Origin: Lewinellaceae bacterium
GTDB lineage: Bacteria > Bacteroidota > Bacteroidia > Chitinophagales > Saprospiraceae
Direction: 5' to 3'
Length of the DNA stretch: 64,000 nt
NCBI GenBank assembly: GCA_020636095.1
Contig: JACJYN010000002.1
Coordinates: 1,054,001-1,118,000 of the forward strand
The translations under genes were made by a program, and so were the position numbers. Under the pieces are notes generated by a model that was not told the DNA's origin, did not search any database, and saw only the letters and a program-made list of their open reading frames with translations. This document shows positions 24,132 to 33,532 of this stretch, one piece after another; positions within the stretch are counted from its first letter, which is position 1, and each line of letters starts with the position of its first letter.

Positions 24132-26951
24132 TTATTGCTTAATAAACTTCTTATTGATCACTTCATCTTCCGTTTGGATGGAGAGGAAGTAAACGCCAGG
24201 GGCGAGGGCGGAAATATCGATCGTATTGAAGTTGTTCAGCGTGTGGGCCTGCTTCACCTCTGCACCGTTCGCCGAGAAGATTCGGACGGCCTGCACGTTC
24301 ATCGCCTCCGGAATATCCAGGTTGAGTTCGCTTTGAGCCGGGTTGGGATACAGCTTCACATCGGCGATATCAAAATCATTTACCGCTTCGATACCAAGAT
24401 AATGCGGCGGTGTCTCCACTTCCCGGATCGTTTGTGTCGGCCCGCCGGTTTGCGGCAAGCTGGAGCAGTTGCCGCTTATGGTTACCAGGTCGATGTAAAT
24501 CTGGTCGGAATTGGCGCTGGCGTCGCATTGGAAGCGGAACTGGCAATTGTTCGATAAGGAAGAGCCGGGAATCGTAACAGTTGCCACGTAGAAACTGCCG
24601 TTATTAAAGCTGCTACCCCTTGCATAAGTAGCCACCGTATTCCAACCGGAACCATTGTTGAAGCGTACCCAGAAGTCTTCTCCGTTTTCCATACTGTTGG
24701 GATAGAAATAGAACTCGATATCAACCGAGGAATATTCACTCAAGTCATAGGCAGGAGAAGTAGTCGAAGAAGCGGCGCCGGAGTTGTCTCTTATTTCAAT
24801 GGAGTAGTTGCCATCCCAAGCTCGGGAGCTGCTAGCGTAACGCCGACAGTCACTGCCGCCATCCGACCAGCCTTCCAGGCCACTCTCGTAGGAGAAGGTG
24901 GCCGAGGCTGGCGTACACCCGCCGCCACCACAAGGAGGACAGGAACCGCCGCAGTCAACTCCCGTTTCATCACCATTCTGGATACCGTCATCGCAAGTGG
25001 GGCAAGCCGGGCAATCGGGGCCGCCACAGTCAACATCGGTCTCATTCCCATTCTGAATACCATCATTACAAGTCGGGCAAGCTGGGCAGGAGGAACCGCC
25101 GCAATCCACCCCAGTCTCGTCGCCATTCTGAATACCATCCGTACAAGTGGGGCCGCCACCGCCGGTGCTTACGCAGAAGTTGGTCGTTTGAGAAGAAGTG
25201 AAAGCGCCGCCGGAAGCCAGCGTACTGCCGTCGGAATCGTCGGTGAGTGTATAAGAGCCGGAGCCATAAGCGCAGCAGATGCCGTCGCCGTAAGCGTCAT
25301 AAATGATAAAGTCGTAGCAGCCATCCGGCAGGCAAGCGTTTTCTATCACGGTAGATCCATCCGGATTGGAGCCATAAGTGCCGCCGGAAGCGACGACCGT
25401 GCCGCCGTCTCTGATCTCCCAGCTGGTCTCTTCCGGGTAGTTGTCCAGAACGATGGTCAGCGTAACTCCATTGCCGTTACAGGGGCAGGCCGAGCAGAAG
25501 GAGCCGCCGCAGTCCACGCCGGTCTCGTCGCCATTCTGGACGCCATCGCTACAGGTAGGGCAGGCCGGGCAGTCAGGGCCGCCACAGTCGACGCCGGTTT
25601 CATTGCCATTTTGTATGCCATCCGTACAGGAAGGCGGGCCGCAGGGCGCCAGGCAGTTGGCATTGGCGATCACATTGCGGATCACGTTGCCCGGTTGCGG
25701 GCCGAAACCTTCGTTGAAGTTGATGCCCACGCTTTGCAGGTGGCAGTACGACATGAGGGTACCGCCCTGAGAAGGATAGCCGGGCAGGGAGCAGGAGCCT
25801 TCGGTGCTGCCGGAGCACCCGTCGATAGCGGTATTGTTGCCATTCCAGACACAGGCGTGGGTGTGGCGCGAGCCAAAGGTATGGCCGAACTCGTGCGTGA
25901 CCACCATCACCGTCCAGGAATAGGTAGGAACGGTGCTATAGGTAGAATTGATAGAGCTGAAACTCTGGCTGTTTCTGCGGTCCGATGCGCAAATTCCCGA
26001 AAATCCGGCGGCGATGCCTCCGCTGGCCTGGTAGGACACCAACTGCCCTAAAGCGCCTGGCCAGGATCCTGAAGAACCCCAGTAACCTTGGAACTGGCTC
26101 AGCATACCGCTACTGGACGTACTCGAATAAGGACTGTTGGTCGTCCAGGCAAAAACCTGAGTGAGCACTGTATTGATCGATTCGTTAGCGTACAGGGTCG
26201 CGACCTGATTGTAAACACCCGTAACGTAATTGGTGGCGCCGACAGCGCCCCCTTTGTCCGTCACGATATCATCATCTACTTCAAAGTATAAACCCACGCA
26301 GTCAGATAATGCTCTGGCGCCGGGCTGCGGCGCCAGTTCTTCTCTGGTGTAGCCTATGCCGTCATCCATGGTTTCACAACTGAAGCCGATATCCTGGAGG
26401 ACATCACTATCCTGATAAATGATATACCGTCCCTGCTGGCGGGGCTCCTTCAACTGTCCGACGACCAGGTTGCCGTTCTCTTTGGTACTCAGCATGCCCA
26501 TGACGTCATGCGGAAAGAAGCTGAAGGCAGCAATTGAGGATCCTCCTTTTAGGATGCCCCGGTAGTGAACCCCCAGTTCGATGTCTGCATCAGTAAGGGT
26601 TCTTCCGTCGCTGGTCCGCACGCTGAAATCCTCAGCGAAGGGATTCACTTTTACCAGCAAAACCTCCATTGGGCCTGGCTGAAAACTTGCAGGTAACATT
26701 AAGGTCATAGCCTCCGGTTCATCCTGAAGCAATTGCTCCAGCTCATATTGGCTAATATCCAGAATATCGTACTCTTTAGGCGCTTTCTCATCGGAAAGAA
26801 CAGCGCCCGGCGCCGCCTGAAACAGCTGGACGGGGCTGAATACAGCGCCCTGTTCCCGGGCAGACTGCACCAGGTCCATAGGGCGGACAGAGATTTGTCC
26901 AAATGCCAGTACGACTACGAATGCAAACAGGGTGGTAAACAAAGTTTTCAT
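24132..26951 (-). CDS. Secreted M12B-like zinc metalloprotease with T9SS domain
   Basis: 939-aa extracellular protease. It has a signal peptide (MKTLFTTLFAFVVVLAFG), a propeptide-like region to about 200, and a reprolysin-like catalytic domain with HEFGHTFGSRHTHAC near residue 352 and a Met-turn MSYCH. Two blocks of Cys-rich repeats (DGIQNG-[ND]ETGVDCGG, five units) flank a CUB-like Cys domain (CYDFIIYDAYGDGICC). Then come a jelly-roll-like domain and a type A T9SS C-terminus (LYPNPAQSELNLDI). It is paralogous to the gene at 27429-29876. The target is unknown. Confidence 0.93.
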   Translation of the reverse strand: MKTLFTTLFAFVVVLAFGQISVRPMDLVQSAREQGAVFSPVQLFQAAPGAVLSDEKAPKEYDILDISQYELEQLLQDEPEAMTLMLPASFQPGPMEVLLVKVNPFAEDFSVRTSDGRTLTDADIELGVHYRGILKGGSSIAAFSFFPHDVMGMLSTKENGNLVVGQLKEPRQQGRYIIYQDSDVLQDIGFSCETMDDGIGYTREELAPQPGARALSDCVGLYFEVDDDIVTDKGGAVGATNYVTGVYNQVATLYANESINTVLTQVFAWTTNSPYSSTSSSGMLSQFQGYWGSSGSWPGALGQLVSYQASGGIAAGFSGICASDRRNSQSFSSINSTYSTVPTYSWTVMVVTHEFGHTFGSRHTHACVWNGNNTAIDGCSGSTEGSCSLPGYPSQGGTLMSYCHLQSVGINFNEGFGPQPGNVIRNVIANANCLAPCGPPSCTDGIQNGNETGVDCGGPDCPACPTCSDGVQNGDETGVDCGGSFCSACPCNGNGVTLTIVLDNYPEETSWEIRDGGTVVASGGTYGSNPDGSTVIENACLPDGCYDFIIYDAYGDGICCAYGSGSYTLTDDSDGSTLASGGAFTSSQTTNFCVSTGGGGPTCTDGIQNGDETGVDCGGSSCPACPTCNDGIQNGNETDVDCGGPDCPACPTCDDGIQNGDETGVDCGGSCPPCGGGGCTPASATFSYESGLEGWSDGGSDCRRYASSSRAWDGNYSIEIRDNSGAASSTTSPAYDLSEYSSVDIEFYFYPNSMENGEDFWVRFNNGSGWNTVATYARGSSFNNGSFYVATVTIPGSSLSNNCQFRFQCDASANSDQIYIDLVTISGNCSSLPQTGGPTQTIREVETPPHYLGIEAVNDFDIADVKLYPNPAQSELNLDIPEAMNVQAVRIFSANGAEVKQAHTLNNFNTIDISALAPGVYFLSIQTEDEVINKKFIKQ

Positions 26952-27428
26952 GTACTAATCTGTTTTATTGAATAAAATAGGTATACCAGCTGCTGACGGG
27001 GTGTAACCGTAGCAGTCAAAATCTTTAGCGGCTCTACACTCCGGATTAGCTCATCACTTTGTTTGTGCTGAAACCGAAATTCAGGCCGAAGTCAGGTGTT
27101 GTTCAGTCAGTTGTTTTTGTCGAAAAAATGCCACACCCCCAGAAGCTATTTGGAAAGAACACTGTAAAACAGGGGTTTCGAAAGTATGTTTCCTATTTGG
27201 AATACAAGGGGGAAATGGAAGGCGGTAGAGCCGTCCAACTAATATATTGCAATAATTGCGATAAATCTAATAATAATTGGTGGTTACTGCAACAGTAAAG
27301 TTAATTTCTGGAGAAATTATTTTTCCGCCAATGAAAAAACCCCGGCGATACCTCGCCGGAGCTTATAGTAAATTCAAAAAACAGAGGATACAGGAAGGCA
27401 GATAAACCTGACAGATTAAAACAAACGC
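26952..27428. other. Intergenic region between the two metalloprotease genes
   Basis: Apart from the terminator hairpin at 27334-27361, no gene or repeat is recognised. An open frame at 27059-27298 lacks coding character and any recognisable domain. Confidence 0.4.
27334..27361 (-). terminator. Rho-independent terminator of the second metalloprotease
   Basis: On the minus strand CCGGCGA pairs with TCGCCGG across GGTA and is followed by GGTTTTTT, about 70 bp after the stop codon. Confidence 0.85.
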
Positions 27429-29876
27429 TCAGTTTTTCACCACGGTAAACTTCTCAATTATCTGCGCTTCACCCAGCAGCACTTTCAGCACGTACGTTCC
27501 GGAGGGAAGGGCGGATACGTCCAGCGATTCCCGGTTGGCGCCGGGCAGTACACCCAGTTCTTGCTCCAATACCAGTTGCCCGGTAAGGGAGAAGGCCTGA
27601 ATGTACGCCTGCCCGGCTTGGGGGGAAAGGAAGTTTAGCGTTATCCAATCCCTGGTTGGATTGGGGAATATCTCCAGCGTAGGGGGTTGGCTATTTTCTT
27701 CCGGCAAAGCGAGTGCCGAGCCGGGCAACTGCGCGGCCCGGCCACAGCTGTCTCCATCATAAATCCGGATGTTCCGGAAATAGCTGTTGCCATTTCGCGG
27801 ATACCGATCGTGATCGGCCACAAAGAAGAGGCGGTTGAAACTTCCGGTGTAAAATTCACCTACAGGAATCACATACCGCCGCCAGGTGGCATTGCCAGGA
27901 TAGTCATTATGATCGTCGATACCCCAGTTCTGAAGGCCATAGAGCTGGAAGGTGCGGTTGGCGGAAATACTGTTGTTGTCGTCAAACCCAATACCGTGGA
28001 TTTCTCCCTGAATAGTGGAGCCAAACTCCAGTTCAATGACCGTCCCGGGCTTCACTTCGTAATTAAGCGCCAGGGCCTTCCAGGCGTTGCCCCCGATTTT
28101 GAGAACCTGGCCGTCCTCGTAGAGGGCAGCGAAACCGATATCCTGCCCCCCCCCGAAAGAAAGGATTTCGTAATCGTTGAAGTTGACGCTAAGGCAAGAA
28201 TCCGGATTGGGTTCATCGGCCAGGGGAAGGCAAAAGCCGGTAGATTCGCTAAAACCAAAATCCCCGCCGGAGCCGATCACCGCGCCGCTGGTATCCACCA
28301 GAGAATAGGAACCGGCGCCGAAGTTGCAGCAAATACCATCGCCAAAGGAATCGGAGATGTAAAAAGTATAACAACCATCGGGCAAGCAAATTTTTTGCTC
28401 CACCAGCGCACCGTTCGTTGCATTGGAGTACGGCCCGCCCGAATACAGTATGACATTATGGGTATCCCGCAATTCCCAGCTGGTTTCGGAGCCATAGGCG
28501 TCCAGGATAATGGAAAGAGCCAGCTCCTGGCCAACACAGCTGTCCCCGGGGGGAGGAGGGTTATTACCGCCATCATCGCCGCAAGGCTGCAGGCAGGAAG
28601 CGGCATTGGTGGCGTTGCGGATGACGTTGCCCGGCTGCGGCCCAAAGCCGTTGCTGAAGTTGATCCCCGTACTGGAGATGTGGCAGTACGACATGATGGT
28701 GCCGCCGCCGGCAGGGTTCCCTGGCATAGGGCAATCTCCTTCCGTAAAGCCCGGGCATGCATCCAGCGCCGTGCCATTGCCATTCCAGGCGCAGGCGTGG
28801 GTATGCCGGGAGCCGAAGAGATGGCCCAGCTCATGAGCCATGACCATAACGGAAAAGGAATACGTGGGCACGGGAGCGTATGTGGTGTTGATGCTGGAAA
28901 AGCTGTGCCGGGGGGAATAGGTGCTGCACAGGCCGGATAAGTAAGCAATACCGCCGCTGGCCTGGTAGGAAACCAGCTGCCCCAGGTCGCCATTGAAGTT
29001 GGGCCGGTAATTGAGAAACTGGCTCAACAGGTTAAAGCTATTGGTCCCGTTGTAAGGGCTGGGCACATCCCAAATAAACATTTCAGACAGCTTGATGCTG
29101 ATGCCCTCATTGGCGTAAAGCATAGCCACCTGATTGAATAACCCGGTGATATAATTGACGGCGCCGGTTGTCCCGCCTTTACTTTGGTAAATATCGTGGT
29201 CTACTTCCAGATAGATGCCAACACATTCGTTCATGGTTCGCCCAGTCACTGGGGTTTGCAACTGTTCCCGGGTATATGCGGGCCCTTCATCAGAAGTGGC
29301 GCAATCGAAGGCCAGCTGCCTTATGGCCTCGCGGTCTTCATAGAGGATATATACCCCTTTGTTTCGTTCCTCCTCCAGAGCGCCGAGCACCAGGTTGCCA
29401 TGGCCAGAGGAACTGAACAACCCCATTACCTCGCCTTCAAAAAGGCTGAGGGCCGCCACAGAGCCCGCCACCCCTTTGATTATGCCCTGGTAGTGCAGGC
29501 CCGGCGCCACGCTAACCGGCTTACCCGTTGAGGCCAGCACACTGGGAAAAGCGGAGGAAGCAACTTCCACCCGGGCCAATTCCAATTCTATCTGCCCGCT
29601 GCGGCCGGAGGCAGGCAAAATCAGCGCCAGTTGTTCCGGCGGCTGGTGAAGGGCGCTGGCGAGCGCCTCTTCATCCAGTTCCAGAAGGCCATAGGCCGAC
29701 AGTTGCCGGGACAGTTCGGGATTGTCCTGTTGGGAAAGGTGAAATAAATCGACTTTGTCAAAGGTTTGGTTATTGGTTTTGGCTGAGGTAACCAGCTTGG
29801 CGGGTTGGGATTGGCCCTGGGCATGGCTGCATAGCAAAGCCATTAGGCCCAGTGTGGCCAGGATAATTCTCATCAT
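27429..29876 (-). CDS. Secreted M12B-like zinc metalloprotease with T9SS domain (paralogue)
   Basis: 815-aa extracellular protease with the same plan as its neighbour: signal peptide, prodomain, zinc motif HELGHLFGSRHTHAC near residue 347, MSYCH Met-turn, CUB-like Cys domain (CYTFYISDSFGDGICC), a carbohydrate-binding-like region (about 560-700) and a T9SS C-terminus (IFPNPTRDWITLNFL). It lacks the DGIQNG Cys repeats of the 939-aa paralogue. The two genes look like a tandem duplication with later domain change. Each has its own terminator. Confidence 0.93.
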   Translation of the reverse strand: MMRIILATLGLMALLCSHAQGQSQPAKLVTSAKTNNQTFDKVDLFHLSQQDNPELSRQLSAYGLLELDEEALASALHQPPEQLALILPASGRSGQIELELARVEVASSAFPSVLASTGKPVSVAPGLHYQGIIKGVAGSVAALSLFEGEVMGLFSSSGHGNLVLGALEEERNKGVYILYEDREAIRQLAFDCATSDEGPAYTREQLQTPVTGRTMNECVGIYLEVDHDIYQSKGGTTGAVNYITGLFNQVAMLYANEGISIKLSEMFIWDVPSPYNGTNSFNLLSQFLNYRPNFNGDLGQLVSYQASGGIAYLSGLCSTYSPRHSFSSINTTYAPVPTYSFSVMVMAHELGHLFGSRHTHACAWNGNGTALDACPGFTEGDCPMPGNPAGGGTIMSYCHISSTGINFSNGFGPQPGNVIRNATNAASCLQPCGDDGGNNPPPPGDSCVGQELALSIILDAYGSETSWELRDTHNVILYSGGPYSNATNGALVEQKICLPDGCYTFYISDSFGDGICCNFGAGSYSLVDTSGAVIGSGGDFGFSESTGFCLPLADEPNPDSCLSVNFNDYEILSFGGGQDIGFAALYEDGQVLKIGGNAWKALALNYEVKPGTVIELEFGSTIQGEIHGIGFDDNNSISANRTFQLYGLQNWGIDDHNDYPGNATWRRYVIPVGEFYTGSFNRLFFVADHDRYPRNGNSYFRNIRIYDGDSCGRAAQLPGSALALPEENSQPPTLEIFPNPTRDWITLNFLSPQAGQAYIQAFSLTGQLVLEQELGVLPGANRESLDVSALPSGTYVLKVLLGEAQIIEKFTVVKN

Positions 29877-29901
29877 TTAAATCGATTTTTGGGGCTCCCC
29901 T

Positions 29902-29985
29902 CTAAGGTTGGACATAAAGCTACGGAGGTATCGAGCCAATGGCAGCTCTTGAGACCGTAAGGTGTACGAGGTTGTCCAATCTTAG
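29902..29985. repeat. CTAAGRTTGGACA palindromic element
   Basis: Ends CTAAGGTTGGACA and TGTCCAATCTTAG are inverted repeats with one mismatch across 84 bp, just upstream of the metalloprotease gene start. A related single arm (CTAAGGTTGAACA followed by GCCTCGTACA) is at 53618-53647. Confidence 0.6.
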
Positions 29986-30079
29986 GATGGTAGCCGGTTT
30001 TTGGTTAACAATTCTTTTGGGTACCGGAGTTGAAGCGCTGATTGCTGCCAGCCACAGGCTGAACATAAAACCAACGTAC

Positions 30080-30194
30080 CTATTTAGGTATTATGGTATT
30101 CCGGCATTATGGTTTTGTGGCCAGGCAGTTGCAGCGCCTCTGTGAGCCTCCGGCCGCAATACCGGGACACCATAAAACCGGAACACCTAAATAG
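30080..30194. repeat. CTATTTAGGT palindromic element
   Basis: The 115-bp element is bounded by CTATTTAGGT and ACCTAAATAG. TTCCGG and TATGG on the left pair with CCGGAA and CCATA on the right. Only one copy is seen. Confidence 0.6.
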
Positions 30195-30702
30195 TTACAA
30201 ACCAACAACTGACAACTTGCAGCTGATCAGCGAGCCAGTTCCGTACCCGGCCTAGTAGTCTTACTGTATGTTGAACTTAAGCGTGTTTATAGAATGAGGG
30301 GATTTCCCTCTACCGGGGCCATTTGGTTTTTTGGAAACGGGTTGAGGTTTTCTCAGCGTTTGTCTGGAAGGGATAGTTATTGACTAATTTCTACCTGATG
30401 AGATATGATCTGTTACTGCGGTTGGTCGTTATAAGACAAATGTAGGGGGTTTCAAACATATAAACAAAATATTAAACTATTATTTTCTTGATATGAGGAT
30501 TTATTTAATTAATTGACAACCCAGGCAATTTTATGGTTTGGGGCCGCGTTTTGTATGGTTTTTTTGTTGGAAAGGGTTGTTGCTGATGCAGGATTCGCGA
30601 CTTGTGGGATGGGATGCGTATATTCGGTTGTCAAAAAGGAATTCCTCCTTCATGGCCTGGAGGGAAAGCCATTTCAACTACTGTTTCTAAACAGATGAAA
30701 AA
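30195..30702. other. Intergenic region without recognised gene
   Basis: AT-rich DNA upstream of the methyltransferase gene. No coding frame, RNA gene or clear consensus promoter was identified. Confidence 0.4.
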
Positions 30703-31260
30703 ATGAATTTCAAGAAACTGAAAACGACGATTGAATTTACCCGAAACCTTTTTACTACCGGCGCCATTTCTGAGACCAGCCGGGAGGTGGAAGTCGAGAT
30801 TTGCAGCAAGTTGCCCAAAGAGGATCATAAAATTATTGTGGAGTATGGAATGGGGCACGGAAACATCACCCGGGAAATCCTGAAGAACATTTCCCCCACT
30901 TCCAAAGTATATGCTTTTGAAGTAAACGAAAGATTCTGCCAACACGTCCAGGAAGAGATTCAGGATGGCCGCCTGGTTATCATCAACGACAGTGCGGAGC
31001 ACGTTAGAGAACTCGTCAAAGAGAACGCGGTGGACGCCTTTATCGCCTCTATACCCTTTACGTTCCTTTCTAATGAAGTGGGCCAGAAAATAATACAGGA
31101 CTCTTACGATATGCTGGCCGCCGATGGATACTACAGCCAGGTGTTATATACGAGGTTCAACTACAAAAAATTTGTGCGCATCTTTGACGAATGCAGCATC
31201 ACTAAGATCCCGAATATTCCTACTGAGTATATTTATCATTGTAAGAAACAAAAAAACTAA
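30703..31260 (+). CDS. SAM-dependent methyltransferase, phospholipid N-methyltransferase-like
   Basis: 185-aa class I methyltransferase. The N-terminal FTRNLFTTGAISETSREV resembles the membrane-facing start of the PmtA-like COG3963 group. The SAM-binding motif I is VEYGMGHGNITREIL, with the acidic residue of motif II in YAFEVNERF and motif IV-like ASIPFTFLS. The likely substrate is an aminophospholipid headgroup; rRNA dimethylases share the fold, so this stays an inference. A 28-codon amphipathic ORF starts 6 bp after the stop and is probably co-transcribed. Confidence 0.8.
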   Translation: MNFKKLKTTIEFTRNLFTTGAISETSREVEVEICSKLPKEDHKIIVEYGMGHGNITREILKNISPTSKVYAFEVNERFCQHVQEEIQDGRLVIINDSAEHVRELVKENAVDAFIASIPFTFLSNEVGQKIIQDSYDMLAADGYYSQVLYTRFNYKKFVRIFDECSITKIPNIPTEYIYHCKKQKN

Positions 31261-31266
31261 ATAGTC

Positions 31267-31353
31267 ATGAGTGACAAATCTGCATTCGGAAAATTCATGG
31301 AGGCCATTATCGATTTTTTCAAATATTTTCTTTCCCGGAAGAAGAAACCTTAG
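31267..31353 (+). CDS. 28-aa amphipathic small protein
   Basis: ATG to TAG, 28 codons: a polar start (MSDKSAFGKF), a hydrophobic/amphipathic helix (MEAIIDFFKYFLS) and a basic tail (RKKKP). It starts 6 bp after the methyltransferase stop, and a palindromic element begins directly after its stop. The pattern suits a membrane-surface peptide, perhaps working with the phospholipid methyltransferase (inference). It has no known family that I recognise. Confidence 0.5.
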   Translation: MSDKSAFGKFMEAIIDFFKYFLSRKKKP

Positions 31354-31356
31354 GGG

Positions 31357-31506
31357 CCGGCGAAGAATAAGTTCATCATTTCAGGCGAGCTATTTTTTCG
31401 CCAGGCAAGGCGCGAGGAGGGAGCATAGCAGAGCTAAGTAACCGATCGAGCAACGCAGCCTGGCGGAAAAAGAGCCGTATCAAATGGGGAAGTTATTCTT
31501 CGCCGG
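31357..31506. repeat. Long palindromic intergenic element, CCGGCGAAG type
   Basis: The 150-bp element has ends CCGGCGAAGAATAA and its complement, extended by imperfect pairing of about 10 bp. The interior CTATTTTTTCGCCAGGC pairs with GCCTGGCGGAAAAAGAG, and the apical hairpin is TAGC-AGA-GCTA. It has the same architecture as the other long elements but unrelated end sequence. It starts directly after the stop of the 28-aa ORF. Confidence 0.75.
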
Positions 31507-31527
31507 GCCCTTAGGCGCAACTATTAG

Positions 31528-32592
31528 GTGATGCTCCTTCGCGAATTGTACAGTCAACCCCATCTGATCCTGCTCGAAGCCTGGAGCGGCAGCCGTGCCT
31601 ATGGTACGGAACTCCCTGCTTCCGATGTGGATACCCGGGGTGTATTTTTCTTACCCCAGGCGCAATTCTATGGCCTCAGTTACACGCAGCAACTCAGTGA
31701 TGAAACTAACGACACTATCCTCTACGAGCTGGGGCGCTTTGTCGAGCTGCTTTCCAAAAACAACCCCAATATACTGGAACTGCTGGCCATGCCAGATGAT
31801 TGCATACAACGCCGGCACCCAATAATGGATCGCTTACGGCCGGAAGATTTTCTTTCAAAAAAATGCAAAGACACTTTCGGTGGGTACGCTTTCACGCAGG
31901 TGCGCAAGGCTCGGGGATTGAACAAAAAGATCGTCAACCCCATGTCGAAGGAGCGTAAAACGCCGCTGGATTTTTGTTATGTTCTCTGGAACGAGCACAG
32001 CCTGCCTCTGAAAAAATGGTTGGAACTGCAAGGGTTCCGACAGGAACAGTGCGGACTGGCCAGCATCCCTCACTTTCGGGATAGTTATGGCCTTTACCAT
32101 GACGAACGTGGGGAACTTGGCTTCAGCGGCGTCATCCGAAAACCAGACAGCAATGAATTGGCCTTGAGCAGTATCCCCAAAGGAAAACCCATGGCAGCAG
32201 TCCTGTCCTTTAACAAAGATGGCTATCAAACCTACTGCAAAGAATACCGACAGTACTGGGAGTGGGTGGAAAAACGCAACGAAACCCGTTACGAAAGCAC
32301 CCTTTCGCACGGAAAAAACTACGACGCCAAAAACATGATGCATACCTTCCGCCTATTGGATATGGCCGAAGAGATCGCCCGCGAGGGTATCATCCGGGTG
32401 CGCCGGCCCAACCGGAGCTTCCTGCTCGACATCCGCCACGGAGCATTTGAATATAAACAGCTGGTTGGTTGGGCCGAAGAACGCATGGCCCGCATCGAGG
32501 CGCTCTATCAACAAAGCGCCCTGCCGGAAGCTCCAGACCTGGAAAGGATCAACCGGATACTAATCGAAATGAGGGAGGAATTGTATGGATAA
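31528..32592 (+). CDS. Nucleotidyltransferase-superfamily protein (YcgL/COG3541-like)
   Basis: 354-aa predicted nucleotidyltransferase of the DNA polymerase beta superfamily. The motif GSRAYGTELPASDVDTRG near residue 22 gives the GS and DxD metal ligands. The remaining part is helical and basic, resembling the YcgL group. A GTG (31528) or the adjacent ATG (31531) may be the start. The stop overlaps the start of the next gene by 8 bp, so the two are translationally coupled. Such proteins are suspected RNA or protein nucleotidyltransferases, but the substrate is unknown. Confidence 0.82.
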   Translation: MMLLRELYSQPHLILLEAWSGSRAYGTELPASDVDTRGVFFLPQAQFYGLSYTQQLSDETNDTILYELGRFVELLSKNNPNILELLAMPDDCIQRRHPIMDRLRPEDFLSKKCKDTFGGYAFTQVRKARGLNKKIVNPMSKERKTPLDFCYVLWNEHSLPLKKWLELQGFRQEQCGLASIPHFRDSYGLYHDERGELGFSGVIRKPDSNELALSSIPKGKPMAAVLSFNKDGYQTYCKEYRQYWEWVEKRNETRYESTLSHGKNYDAKNMMHTFRLLDMAEEIAREGIIRVRRPNRSFLLDIRHGAFEYKQLVGWAEERMARIEALYQQSALPEAPDLERINRILIEMREELYG

Positions 32593-33502
32593 GCTGCAGT
32601 CATATTGGAGTATACTGAACCAATTCGGCATTGTGGAACCTTGTCGGCTGTACCTCTCCGGCCCTTTCGAAGCAGATGAGGTAGCCCTCCGGTTCCTGCT
32701 GCACAAACTAGGGTTCACCCTGCTGGACCGATGGAATACCGGCGCCGCCCAATGGGTCATACACGGCAAAGGCAGCACCGTTCAGAAAACGGGCGCCCCG
32801 ATCCGGACAGGCGAGCGCCAAATCGCACCTGCCCTGCTTCAACTGCCTTCGCCTTTCCATCTCCTTCCCGAGAATGCCGACGCCCTGCAACGCCGACGCA
32901 ACTTGTTTAAATTCCTTATGAACCGGGACGGCCGGAACGTTCAGCTCGGCCTCACTCTAATAGAAAATGGCGGCCTGACTTCGCCTTTTCTCGAGCAGGT
33001 ACTCGCAGCCTGGTACCTGCAACAAAAGGATCGGGGAAAGCAGTTGCTCTTTCTCCGGCATGTCGGCGCGTGGCTGCCTGATCAACTGCTGGACCTTCTG
33101 AGAGAAAGCCTGGAAAGCCTGCCCTTTCGCCTTGGGTTTGTCCGGAATAAGCTTCCCTTTTTTTCTCCCGGTGGTTTTCTGAAACAGGCGGCAAATATCC
33201 GGATTCTTTCCCTAAGTGGGTTTCGAAACCTGGATTTGGAGGGTATTGAGGTGTTCCGAAACCTTAGCTCCCTCACCCTGAACAACAACCAGCTGTCGGC
33301 ACTACCCGCAGAAATTGGTAAACTTCGGACGTTGCGGCATCTTTCGCTCTTCGAGCCTCAGTTACAGAGCTTACCCGGCTCTTTTTACAACTTGCCTCTT
33401 GAAAAAATCTGGATGGGCAGCAACCGGTTGCCGGAAAACATGAGGGTTTCGCTCCGAAGCGCGTTCCATCCGGAGGTTTTCCGGAATGCCCGCAGGGTTT
33501 GA
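32585..33502 (+). CDS. Leucine-rich-repeat protein coupled to the nucleotidyltransferase
   Basis: 305-aa protein. The N-terminal ~200 residues match nothing I recognise and are mostly helical. Residues about 205-285 carry leucine-rich repeats (IRILSLSGFRNLDLEGIE, LSSLTLNNNQLSALPAEIG, LRHLSLFEPQLQSLPG). No signal peptide, so it is cytoplasmic. It overlaps the nucleotidyltransferase gene by 8 bp, which suggests a functional pair in which the LRR part binds a target or partner protein (inference). Confidence 0.78.
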   Translation: MDKLQSYWSILNQFGIVEPCRLYLSGPFEADEVALRFLLHKLGFTLLDRWNTGAAQWVIHGKGSTVQKTGAPIRTGERQIAPALLQLPSPFHLLPENADALQRRRNLFKFLMNRDGRNVQLGLTLIENGGLTSPFLEQVLAAWYLQQKDRGKQLLFLRHVGAWLPDQLLDLLRESLESLPFRLGFVRNKLPFFSPGGFLKQAANIRILSLSGFRNLDLEGIEVFRNLSSLTLNNNQLSALPAEIGKLRTLRHLSLFEPQLQSLPGSFYNLPLEKIWMGSNRLPENMRVSLRSAFHPEVFRNARRV

Positions 33503-33532
33503 CACTGGAGCTTATGAGGCGCCGTTGCTCCC

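Noticed and set aside
25188..26051. Long plus-strand frame opposite the 939-aa metalloprotease
   Set aside because: Antisense shadow within a repeat-rich coding region.
27059..27298. 79-codon frame between the metalloproteases
   Set aside because: No domain, signal or neighbour context; base composition is like intergenic DNA.
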